A stretch of DNA of 30,251 nucleotides from JADFRD01 sp964491015 (lineage in GTDB: Bacteria; Fidelibacterota; Marinisomatia; Marinisomatales; TCS55): the NCBI GenBank assembly GCA_964491015.1, contig CAZBEY010000019.1, positions 1-30,251 of the forward strand, read 5' to 3'. The translations under genes were made by a program, and so were the position numbers. The notes below the pieces were generated by a model, which was not told where the DNA came from, did no database searches, and was given only the letters and a program-made list of their open reading frames with translations. Of this stretch, positions 24,606 to 30,251 are shown in pieces. Position 1 is the stretch's first letter, and every line of letters starts with the position of its first letter.

Positions 24606-25724
24606 ATGATTATCGGAACTCCAAAAGAGATTAAAGCACACGAAAATCGGGTCGCATTAACCCCTCATGTTGCTTTAGAACTCACACGATCCGGTCATAA
24701 TGTGTTAATAGAGAAAACCGCTGGTGAATCCAGCGGTTTTTCCGATTCTGATTATGAATCTGTTGGCTGTAAAATTGTTGAATCACCAAAGGAAATCTTT
24801 GATCGTGCTGAAATGATTGTAAAAGTAAAAGAACCTCAGCATGAAGAAGTCGCCATGTGCCGTCCGGATCTAACCATGTTCACTTACTTTCATTTCGCTG
24901 CTAATGAATCATTAACGAAAAATTTCAGAGATACAGGCGCTACCGCTATTGCTTATGAGACAATAATGCTCACGGACCATTCACTGCCATTATTAATACC
25001 CATGAGTGAAGTAGCCGGTAGGATGGCAGTGCAGGAAGGCGCTAAATATCTTGAGAAATATCATGGTGGTAAAGGTATCCTATTGGGTGGAGTTCCAGGT
25101 GTAGAACCTGCATCAGTCACAATATTAGGTGGAGGAATTGTGGGAACCAATGCGGCTCATATTGCGGCCGGTCTTGGTGCGAATGTTTACATAATGGATA
25201 TCAATTTGAACCGTCTTCGGTATTTAGACGAGATCATGCCTAAGAATGTCCACACGATTTATAGTAACCAATACAATATCCGTGAAATTCTACCCAGAAC
25301 AGACTTGTTAATTGGAGCAGTATTAATTCCAGGTGCAAAAGCGCCAAACCTGGTGACCAGAGATATGTTAGGTTTAATGAATCCCGGGTCTGTTATCGTT
25401 GACGTTGCGGTGGATCAAGGAGGCTGCATCGAAACATGTAAACCAACAACCCATGATGATCCTATTTTTGAAGTGGATGGCATTATGCATTATTGCGTCG
25501 CCAATATGCCCGGTGCGGTTCCGTATACATCAACAACGGCATTAACGAATGCAACCAATCCATACATTCAAATACTTGCCAACAAAGGGATTATGAATGC
25601 ATTACTGGCTGACCAATCACTTTTGCACGGGCTAAATATATATAAAGGGTCCATAACTCATCAGGGTGTATCTGATGCTTTTGGATTAGAATTCACCAAT
25701 CCCGAGGTTGCATTAAAGAATTAA
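24606..25724 (+). CDS. ald: alanine dehydrogenase
   Basis: 372 residues. It interconverts L-alanine and pyruvate with NAD and ammonia. The N-terminal GTPKEIKAHENRVALTP block, catalytic K75 (KVKEP) and H96 (YFHFA), and the Rossmann motif VTILGGGIVGTNAAHIAAGL (about 171-190) are all present. Length is typical. It could act with the AGCS symporter encoded on the other strand at 3267-4826, which would supply alanine. It follows pnp after 16 bases and may be reached by read-through. Odd feature: a perfect 11-bp terminator-like hairpin lies within its first 140 bases. Confidence 0.96.
   Translation: MIIGTPKEIKAHENRVALTPHVALELTRSGHNVLIEKTAGESSGFSDSDYESVGCKIVESPKEIFDRAEMIVKVKEPQHEEVAMCRPDLTMFTYFHFAANESLTKNFRDTGATAIAYETIMLTDHSLPLLIPMSEVAGRMAVQEGAKYLEKYHGGKGILLGGVPGVEPASVTILGGGIVGTNAAHIAAGLGANVYIMDINLNRLRYLDEIMPKNVHTIYSNQYNIREILPRTDLLIGAVLIPGAKAPNLVTRDMLGLMNPGSVIVDVAVDQGGCIETCKPTTHDDPIFEVDGIMHYCVANMPGAVPYTSTTALTNATNPYIQILANKGIMNALLADQSLLHGLNIYKGSITHQGVSDAFGLEFTNPEVALKN
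24714..24741 (+). promoter_or_regulatory. terminator-like hairpin inside the ald coding region
   Basis: AAAACCGCTGG (24714-24724) and CCAGCGGTTTT (24730-24740) are perfect reverse complements around loop TGAAT, and the 3' arm runs into five T in total. It lies 109 bases into ald, with the codons for the conserved TAGESSGFSD segment. It has the form of an intrinsic terminator or attenuator on the sense strand; almost the same structure would form on the antisense strand. Confidence 0.5.
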
Positions 25725-25759
25725 TTTAATCTATTTGATCCGTCTGTTTCTCTGCATTA

Positions 25760-25780
25760 ATTTAAAGTATTACTTTAAAT
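25760..25780. promoter_or_regulatory. 21-bp perfect palindrome before the MerR-type gene
   Basis: ATTTAAAGTA and TACTTTAAAT are exact reverse complements with one central T, ending ten bases before the ATG at 25791. Dimeric MerR-family proteins bind such dyads, so it may be an autoregulatory operator. Alternatively it is an mRNA hairpin near the ribosome site. Confidence 0.5.
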
Positions 25781-25790
25781 AAGAAATTAA

Positions 25791-26162
25791 ATGAGAACCG
25801 ATCCGAAAAATATTAAAAAATTATATTATTCCATTGGCGAAGTTAGTAAAATAACGGGTTTGAAGCCCTATGTACTCAGATATTGGGAAACGGAATTTAA
25901 ACAGATATCTCCGCCAAAGAATCGTGCCGGAAACCGCACGTATCGACAAAAGGACATCGATTCAATTTTATCAATTAAAGATCTACTATATAATCGAAAG
26001 TTTACTATTAAAGGAGCCAAAAATCAGTTATCCACAAATGAGTCATTAGAGACGGCTGTGGGAGAGACCGAAAGTTCAGATAACAATGAAGCTTCAAGTG
26101 AAATATTGAAAAAAATCAAGCGGGAGCTTGAAGCATTGGTAGAATTCTTACATCAACATTAA
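25791..26162 (+). CDS. MerR-family transcriptional regulator
   Basis: 123 residues. The N-terminal winged helix-turn-helix of the MerR family is clear: YYSIGEVSKITGLKPYVLRY-WETEF (about 11-35), then NRTYRQKDIDSILSIKDLLY. The remainder is short: a polar Glu/Ser linker (about 85-105) and a final helix ILKKIKRELEALVEFLHQH for dimerisation, with no effector domain or metal-binding cysteines. It resembles the small MlrA/RacA-like regulators whose ligand is unknown. A perfect palindrome sits just upstream, and its TAA stop ends exactly at the base before tRNA-Pro. Confidence 0.88.
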   Translation: MRTDPKNIKKLYYSIGEVSKITGLKPYVLRYWETEFKQISPPKNRAGNRTYRQKDIDSILSIKDLLYNRKFTIKGAKNQLSTNESLETAVGETESSDNNEASSEILKKIKRELEALVEFLHQH

Positions 26163-26236
26163 CGGAGCGTGGCGTAGCCCGGTAGCGCACTGCAATGGGG
26201 TTGCAGGGGTCGCAGGTTCAAATCCTGTCGCTCCGA
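26163..26236 (+). tRNA. tRNA-Pro (anticodon GGG)
   Basis: 74-base cloverleaf. Acceptor CGGAGCG pairs with CGCTCCG, and the discriminator is A. The D arm contains AGCCCGGTAGCGC. Anticodon stem CTGCA/TGCAG holds loop ATGGGGT, giving GGG. The T arm is GCAGG/CCTGT with TTCAAAT. CCA is not encoded. It begins immediately after the stop codon of the MerR-type gene. Confidence 0.97.
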
Positions 26237-26266
26237 CACCGTCGATACACCCTCATTACCGACGAG

Positions 26267-26293
26267 AAGCCCCCTGAAATATGGGGGTTTTTT
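26267..26293 (+). terminator. intrinsic terminator after tRNA-Pro
   Basis: CCCCC (26270-26274) pairs with GGGGG (26283-26287) around TGAAATAT, followed by six T. It lies about 30 bases downstream of the tRNA. Confidence 0.85.
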
Positions 26294-26298
26294 CAATC

Positions 26299-26343
26299 CA
26301 ATATATTACATTGTAATACGATGAAATCACATGTAATATATTG
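26299..26343. repeat. 13-bp perfect inverted repeat within the tRNA-Pro duplication
   Basis: CAATATATTACAT (26299-26311) and ATGTAATATATTG (26331-26343) are exact reverse complements 19 bases apart. A shorter dyad TGTCA/TGACA follows at 26349-26364. Both lie in non-coding DNA between the two tRNA 3' ends and could be the ends of a small element or a protein-binding site. Confidence 0.6.
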
Positions 26344-26481
26344 AAAAATGTCACAGAAATGACACACAACGAACACGCCCCATTTGCCATAATAGAAATA
26401 ATGTTGCTGCGGTTGGTCGCAGGTTCCCTGTCCGCCGTAGGAACGTAGGCGGGAAATCCTGTCGCTCCGACATCATAAATG

Positions 26482-26514
26482 AAGCCTTTTTCTTAATGAG
26501 AAAGGCTTTTTATC
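26482..26514 (+). terminator. second intrinsic terminator, after the tRNA-like copy
   Basis: AAGCCTTT (26482-26489) pairs with AAAGGCTT (26501-26508), followed by a T-rich run. It is ten bases or fewer from the next gene's first ATG. If the DNA between the tRNA repeats was inserted, this may be the original tRNA-Pro terminator. Confidence 0.8.
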
Positions 26515-26521
26515 TTCTTCT

Positions 26522-27169
26522 ATGCATTTAAGACACATAATGGTGATCGATCCATCTATTATTAACCCGGAGATTAGTGCAATTAATAATATTGCAATGC
26601 GTTCACCTTTACCTCTATCAATTCATTTTCCAGGCCTTTATGGAACCCAAAGTGTGGAATATCCCAACGGGCAAACGGCCGGCATCATTCTACTTGGAAG
26701 CGTTGCATCGGTTAATGATAAAAATGAATGGCAAGGGCCCCTTCAAAGCTTTATTTTTGAAGCATCAGAAAAATTAATACCAATTTTGGGTATATGTTAC
26801 GGACATCAATTATTAGCGCACATGTTTGGAGGAAAAGTCCAATCTCTATGGAAGGGTGAAAAAAGAGCTGGGGTGCGAAAAGTAGATTTGATCTCTAACC
26901 ACTTATGGGATAATCACCAATCTGGCAAATTGGCTTATTCACATGAAGAAGGCGTTGTAGAATGCCCGGGTGGTTTTGATGTAATCGCTACAAGTGATAT
27001 GGTGAAAATTGATGGAATTGCATCAAGAACGAAACCAATATGGGGATTCCAACCACATCTGGAAGCCACAGAATATTTTTTAAAGAAGCGAAAAGTAACT
27101 GAGCGATTTAGTTTTAATTTTGGATATAGTATTATTGACTCCTTTTTAAAATATTGTTCAAGTAATTAA
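26522..27169 (+). CDS. class I glutamine amidotransferase (GMP-synthase-like)
   Basis: 215 residues, a lone glutaminase domain of the GuaA/TrpG type that hydrolyses glutamine to ammonia for a partner enzyme. The nucleophile is C92 in LGICYGHQLLAH, and the rest of the triad is H179 and E181 in GFQPHLEAT. A GSVASVNDKNEW segment corresponds to the GxxxSV oxyanion-side loop. The partner synthase is not next door, so the acceptor is unknown; stand-alone proteins of this type include gamma-glutamyl peptidases. A second start (ATG at 26540, giving MVIDPS) fits the family N-terminus better; neither has a ribosome site, so the first six residues are uncertain. Confidence 0.88.
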   Translation: MHLRHIMVIDPSIINPEISAINNIAMRSPLPLSIHFPGLYGTQSVEYPNGQTAGIILLGSVASVNDKNEWQGPLQSFIFEASEKLIPILGICYGHQLLAHMFGGKVQSLWKGEKRAGVRKVDLISNHLWDNHQSGKLAYSHEEGVVECPGGFDVIATSDMVKIDGIASRTKPIWGFQPHLEATEYFLKKRKVTERFSFNFGYSIIDSFLKYCSSN

Positions 27170-27190
27170 TCAGATAGAAATCCAAATTTC

Positions 27191-27850
27191 ATGAGTATTA
27201 TTCAGGATCCTACATTTCTTCCAATAACAATAATATTCCTAGTATTATTGCTTATTGCGCTCTGGCAAAAATTAGATAGGTATATTATTCCGTTATTTAT
27301 CGTTTATGTACTATATGCTGTATATACAGCATTTACTATTGAAGAAACTCGGTTGCCTAAAACAATGCCTCTACCAGACGAGAACGAATGGCCGGTCGTT
27401 AATAGAATTGATGAAAAAGTTAAACCGGTTGAAATCAAAATTGATACCAGCAATATCCAACTCCAACGAGACACAAAAAAGGGTGTGGAACCACTTTCTC
27501 AAACTATTCCGGACCTCCATGTTAATACCTTGCTTTTTTGCGAAAATATCATCGACAGCGTTCGAAGACCTGTCAATATTGGTAATGAATTCCCAATAAA
27601 CCTCGAAAAAGTGTATTGTTATTCAGGGATTCGGAATATTTCTGGCACCAGAACTATTTTATATGAATGGTATTTTGATGAAAAATATATTGATGCTATT
27701 CCTGTTAATATTGACAGGTCAGTTCACTGGCGCTCATGGACATATAAAACAATAAAAAACGCCCAAGTTGGTCAGTGGTATGTTGTGTTAAGAGATGAGT
27801 TAACAAAAGCTGCATTAGATACTGCATTTTTCACAATTATTGATGAATGA
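27191..27850 (+). CDS. DUF2914 membrane protein
   Basis: 219 residues. Two N-terminal membrane helices (about 10-24, ITIIFLVLLLIALW, and 31-48, YIIPLFIVYVLYAVYTAF) are followed by a proline-rich stretch and a charged linker. From about 138 there is a DUF2914-like beta domain: KVYCYSGIRNISGTRTILYE-WYFD, then SVHWRSWTYKTIKNAQVGQW and YVVLRDELTKAALDTAFFTI. DUF2914 domains are extracytoplasmic in other proteins and have no assigned activity. Its last four bases overlap the next gene (ATGA), so it opens a compact envelope operon. Confidence 0.75.
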   Translation: MSIIQDPTFLPITIIFLVLLLIALWQKLDRYIIPLFIVYVLYAVYTAFTIEETRLPKTMPLPDENEWPVVNRIDEKVKPVEIKIDTSNIQLQRDTKKGVEPLSQTIPDLHVNTLLFCENIIDSVRRPVNIGNEFPINLEKVYCYSGIRNISGTRTILYEWYFDEKYIDAIPVNIDRSVHWRSWTYKTIKNAQVGQWYVVLRDELTKAALDTAFFTIIDE

Positions 27851-28782
27851 TTAATAAGAAAACTTTAATTATATTTACTTTTTTTCTGGTTTCATGCGGG
27901 AAAATACAGTCTTATCGCAGCATACCAATGAGCTGGAAAAACATTACCTTAGAATTTCAGGATTTACCCGATGGTATCCGAGTGTTCGAAGGACGAAATA
28001 AGCAAATTCCCATTAATGCTTGGTATGTAGAAATAGATAGTAAAAATTTAAATATAGAAATTGATATATTAATGTCAACAGATAATGATAGGAGAGAAAC
28101 TCCCAGCCAGTTCTCAAAAAGATTGGATGCTGACGTTGTCATAAATGGCGGATATTTCTTGATGCATAAAACACCTTCTGAACATGTTGGTTTGATCATG
28201 CATAATGGCCAAATTATTTCAAATCCATTAACATCCCTTCTAAAGAGAGAAAAACGATATTTCGTTACAAGAAGTGCTATCGGTTTTAATGAATCCGGTG
28301 ATATGGATATTGCCTGGGTCACCGGACGTAACGATTCCCTGTTTGAATGGAAAACACCATTGAACAATGCTCCGGATAATCCCATTAAAGATTTTAATGA
28401 TAAAAAGTCATCCTATTGGGATGTAGAATCTGCTTTACAAGCAGGACCAGCACTCATTCATAAAGGGCGTCGACATGTTACGGATACCGAAGAAGCCTTT
28501 TTCTGGACAAAAATTCCTGAAATTCATCCTCGATCTGCAGCCGGATATAAAAGGAACGGTAAGCAAATTTTCCTTGTAGTAGACGGTAGGCAGCCTGACA
28601 GCAGGGGGGTTGATTTAAAAGAATTGGCCATTATAATGGATGATCTGGGCTGTGAGGAAGCGATCAATTTGGATGGAGGAGGTTCAAGTGCGCTTATTGT
28701 TGAAGGGAGGCTGTTAAATAAACCTGCCGGTTTAAAAACACAGCGTGAAGTCATGTCCGCTATTGGCGTTTTTTCAGATTAA
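27847..28782 (+). CDS. phosphodiester glycosidase (NAGPA domain, DUF2233) lipoprotein
   Basis: 311 residues. The N-terminus MINKKTLIIFTFFLVSCGK has a good lipobox (LVSC, Cys 17), so it is a lipoprotein. The domain is that of N-acetylglucosamine-1-phosphodiester alpha-N-acetylglucosaminidase: DADVVINGGYFLM, RSAIGFNESGDMDIAWVTGR, HPRSAAGYKRNGKQIFLVVDG and the signature EEAINLDGGGSSALIVEG. Bacterial members remove or remodel sugar-phosphate diesters on exopolysaccharide or wall polymers. Start codon overlaps the DUF2914 stop. It is directly followed by the glycosyltransferase with no gap. Substrate is unknown. Confidence 0.9.
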   Translation: MINKKTLIIFTFFLVSCGKIQSYRSIPMSWKNITLEFQDLPDGIRVFEGRNKQIPINAWYVEIDSKNLNIEIDILMSTDNDRRETPSQFSKRLDADVVINGGYFLMHKTPSEHVGLIMHNGQIISNPLTSLLKREKRYFVTRSAIGFNESGDMDIAWVTGRNDSLFEWKTPLNNAPDNPIKDFNDKKSSYWDVESALQAGPALIHKGRRHVTDTEEAFFWTKIPEIHPRSAAGYKRNGKQIFLVVDGRQPDSRGVDLKELAIIMDDLGCEEAINLDGGGSSALIVEGRLLNKPAGLKTQREVMSAIGVFSD

Positions 28783-29442
28783 ATGACCGAGCCTTATATC
28801 ATTGTTCCGGTGTTTAACGGTGAGAAATATATTGAATCATTTATTGAGAGAGTCGATCATAAATGGCAAAATAATCTGATATTCGTTAATGATGGTAGTA
28901 ACGATAATTCAGAAGAAATCTTGAATAATAAAAATCTATTCGTGGTCAATCACAAGACGAACCAAGGTAAAGGTGGGGCGATAAAATCAGCTTTCAATAT
29001 AATTAGAAGACAGAATGGTGATTCTGTTATAACGATTGATATTGATCTTCAACACCCTCCTGAATTACTAAATAAATTTAGTGATATTCCCAATAAAACA
29101 ATTTTGCTTGGATATCGTTTTAATCGAAAATCAATGCCGGTATTAAGAAAATTTTCAAATTTTATGACAAGTTTACTTATTTCGGTCCGCAGTGGAAATG
29201 TCATTAAAGATTCACAATGCGGCTATCGAGGATTTAAGATCAATATTTTTGATCAGATAACCTGTTTTGAAAATGGATTTCACTTTGAAAGTGAATTATT
29301 AATGAAAGCATCTCTGGCAGGATTGAAAGTAAATCACGTAAATATTCCTACTATTTATGGAAGCCAGGTATCAGCAATGAATCATGTGAGTGATTCCTTG
29401 AAATTCATTAAAATGTGGTTTCAAAGTTTTTTATGGACTTAA
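28783..29442 (+). CDS. family 2 glycosyltransferase
   Basis: 219 residues, a short GT-A glycosyltransferase of the polyprenol-phosphate mannose synthase type. YIIVPVFNGEKYIESFIERV opens the domain, FVNDGSNDNSEEIL binds the nucleotide, NQGKGGAIKSAFN is typical of this subgroup, and TIDIDLQHPPELL provides the DxD-like metal site. A QCGYRGFK motif lies near 148. No membrane helix is visible, so it would act at the inner face of the membrane. It starts immediately after the glycosidase stop codon and is followed after one base by the YqaA-like gene. The donor and acceptor sugars cannot be read from the sequence. Confidence 0.9.
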   Translation: MTEPYIIVPVFNGEKYIESFIERVDHKWQNNLIFVNDGSNDNSEEILNNKNLFVVNHKTNQGKGGAIKSAFNIIRRQNGDSVITIDIDLQHPPELLNKFSDIPNKTILLGYRFNRKSMPVLRKFSNFMTSLLISVRSGNVIKDSQCGYRGFKINIFDQITCFENGFHFESELLMKASLAGLKVNHVNIPTIYGSQVSAMNHVSDSLKFIKMWFQSFLWT

Positions 29443-29443
29443 A

Positions 29444-30049
29444 ATGATTAGAAAACTTTATGATTGGGTACTACACTGGGCCGAGACCCCTTACGGTCCT
29501 ATCTTTCTGTTTGTCCTGGCATTTGCGGAATCTTCATTTTTTCCCATTCCTCCGGATGTTTTATTAATTGCTCTGGCATTGGGTGTCAGAAAGAAATCGT
29601 TTTCCTTTGCATTGCTTTGCAGTATTGCAAGTATTGCAGGCGGGTTATTCGGATATAGCATTGGTCATTATTTATGGTGGGAGGGATCGGCCTATTCCGG
29701 AATTGCACATTTTTTCTTCAATAATGTACCGGGATTTACTGAAGAATTATTTATGTCAATCCAAAAACAATATTCGGAATATGGTTTTTTAATAATCTTT
29801 ACGGCTGGATTTACGCCAATTCCATACAAAATATTTACCATTTCCGCCGGCGCTTTTGATATTAACTTACTGCTGTTTCTAATTGCATCCGCCGCCAGCC
29901 GGACTGCGCGGTTTTTTCTGGTGGCCGGTTTGATTTGGAAATATGGTGAATCTATAAGGACATTTATTGATAAATATTTCAATATCCTATCGATCGTTTT
30001 TACTATTTTGCTTATAGGTGGCTTTTTTCTTATCAAATATGTTTTTTAA
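29444..30049 (+). CDS. YqaA/DedA-family membrane protein
   Basis: 201 residues. A SNARE-associated/VTT-domain protein of the DedA superfamily, YqaA branch: FAESSFFPIPPDVLLIALAL near the start and the conserved FTAGFTPIPYKIFTISAGAF with SRTARFFLVAGLIWKYGE at the end. About five hydrophobic segments are present. DedA proteins move lipid carriers such as undecaprenyl phosphate or phosphatidylethanolamine across the inner membrane. With a GT2 enzyme of the polyprenol-phosphate type next to it, a role in flipping its lipid-linked product is plausible, but that is inference. The stop codon TAA merges with the AAC of the attC-like site that follows. Confidence 0.9.
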   Translation: MIRKLYDWVLHWAETPYGPIFLFVLAFAESSFFPIPPDVLLIALALGVRKKSFSFALLCSIASIAGGLFGYSIGHYLWWEGSAYSGIAHFFFNNVPGFTEELFMSIQKQYSEYGFLIIFTAGFTPIPYKIFTISAGAFDINLLLFLIASAASRTARFFLVAGLIWKYGESIRTFIDKYFNILSIVFTILLIGGFFLIKYVF

Positions 30050-30150
30050 CGGAGAGCGCTTAGTGGCGGGCCAAAAATTTACACCCGACCACAACTTTTT
30101 TCGGCGTGCATGCTAGCGCCCTTTCCGTCCCCTACAGCGCATTGTTAGGT
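30044..30150 (-). other. attC-like imperfect hairpin (possible integron recombination site)
   Basis: Read on the minus strand, it starts ACCTAAC (30150-30144, fitting RYYYAAC), then an AAT spacer and GCGCTGTAGGGGACGG, and ends CCGCCACTAAGCGC, a TCTCC spacer and GTTAAAA (30050-30044), one base off GTTRRRY. The arms pair as GCGCT/AGCGC, TAG/CTA, GG/CC and CGG/CCG, with single unpaired bases (C135, T128) only on the arm next to ACCTAAC, as attC sites have. Total about 107 bases. It is clearly more GC-rich than its surroundings. No integrase gene is in the window. An ordinary intergenic repeat or bidirectional terminator is the alternative. Confidence 0.5.
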
Positions 30151-30206
30151 TTTAAGTGTCTTTTGTGTAAATGAAAAAGGTAACTACCTGATTATTAAAA
30201 ACGATA

Positions 30207-30251
30207 TTAAAACTTAACATGAATATAGAAGTCAATCTGGTAAATCAAATT
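30207..30251 (-). CDS. C-terminal end of a minus-strand gene, possibly an outer-membrane beta-barrel
   Basis: The minus strand reads NLIYQIDFYIHVKF and stops at 30207-30209. The alternation of hydrophobic and polar residues and the final Phe match the last strand of outer-membrane barrels. Most of the gene is off the right edge. The competing plus-strand reading, an ATG at 30219 with only 11 codons visible, has no ribosome site. The stretch is too short to decide with confidence. From 30151 to 30206 I see nothing else. Confidence 0.35.
   Translation of the reverse strand, partial: NLIYQIDFYIHVKF

Larger units (their letters stand above)
26208..26472 (+). repeat. duplicated tRNA-Pro 3' end, second copy interrupted by a 27-bp insert
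   Basis: The last 31 bases from the variable loop through the acceptor and GACA (26208-26238) occur again at 26415-26472. The second copy is split in the T loop, right after GGTTC, by 27 bases (26427-26453). All 31 bases of the repeat match exactly outside the insert. The insert contains the inverted repeat CCGCC/GGCGG around GTAGGAACGTA. The intervening DNA holds a terminator and inverted repeats but no gene. This looks like an att-type duplication at a tRNA 3' end or the footprint of a small mobile element. Confidence 0.7.

Noticed and set aside
24590..26162. CRISPR array, phage or transposase genes in the window
   Set aside because: No regularly spaced repeats, cas genes, integrases or transposases were found here or elsewhere in the window; the tRNA-Pro and attC-like sites are the only recombination hints.
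27957..28385. 142-residue minus-strand open frame
   Set aside because: Antisense to the phosphodiester glycosidase, with no recognisable domain.

Overview
The window comes from an AT-rich, densely coded bacterial chromosome. The best guess is an uncultured member of the FCB group, perhaps Marinimicrobia (SAR406) or a relative. Support is indirect: Gram-negative envelope genes (lipoprotein, signal peptidase I, YqaA/DedA-type protein), a remnant of a FlgD-like C-terminal domain of the kind common on FCB secreted proteins, and a possible beta-barrel C-terminus at the right edge. No marker seen here fixes the phylum.

Layout. (1) 1-2354: a breakpoint joining two truncated genes (a FlgD-like C-terminal domain on the minus strand and a RimJ-like acetyltransferase on the plus strand), then a degenerate PurL paralogue that keeps the fold but has lost catalytic and ATP-binding motifs. 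(2) 2487-4826, minus strand: suhB-type inositol monophosphatase and an AGCS sodium:amino-acid symporter, three bases apart. (3) 4926-9172: comEC, an RNase HII-YraN fusion and signal peptidase I. (4) 9252-11374: four small unrecognised genes (secreted, membrane or coiled-coil) closed by a terminator, then a DUF309 gene converging on tRNA-Leu(CAA). (5) 12080-14893: long-chain acyl-CoA synthetase and gpsA. (6) 14949-24589: tRNA-Arg(CCT), a membrane TPR protein and the classical translation/RNA cluster rimP-nusA-infB-rbfA-truB-ribF-rpsO-pnp, tightly packed and often overlapping. (7) 24606-26162: alanine dehydrogenase and a MerR-type regulator with a 21-bp perfect palindrome just upstream. (8) 26163-26520: tRNA-Pro(GGG), whose 3' end is repeated about 200 bp downstream with a 27-bp palindromic insertion in the copy; inverted repeats and terminators lie between. 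(9) 26522-30049: class I glutamine amidotransferase, then a compact operon of DUF2914 protein, phosphodiester-glycosidase lipoprotein, GT2 glycosyltransferase and YqaA/DedA-like membrane protein. (10) 30044-30150: a GC-rich imperfect hairpin with the layout of an integron attC site, followed by the end of a minus-strand gene.

Most of the window is housekeeping. The best candidates for something new are the attC-like site, the tRNA-Pro duplication with its palindromic insert, the PurL pseudoenzyme, a terminator-like hairpin inside the alanine dehydrogenase gene, the double hairpin that encloses the rimP start codon, and the structured trailer of tRNA-Leu. No complete new defence or mobile system is visible.
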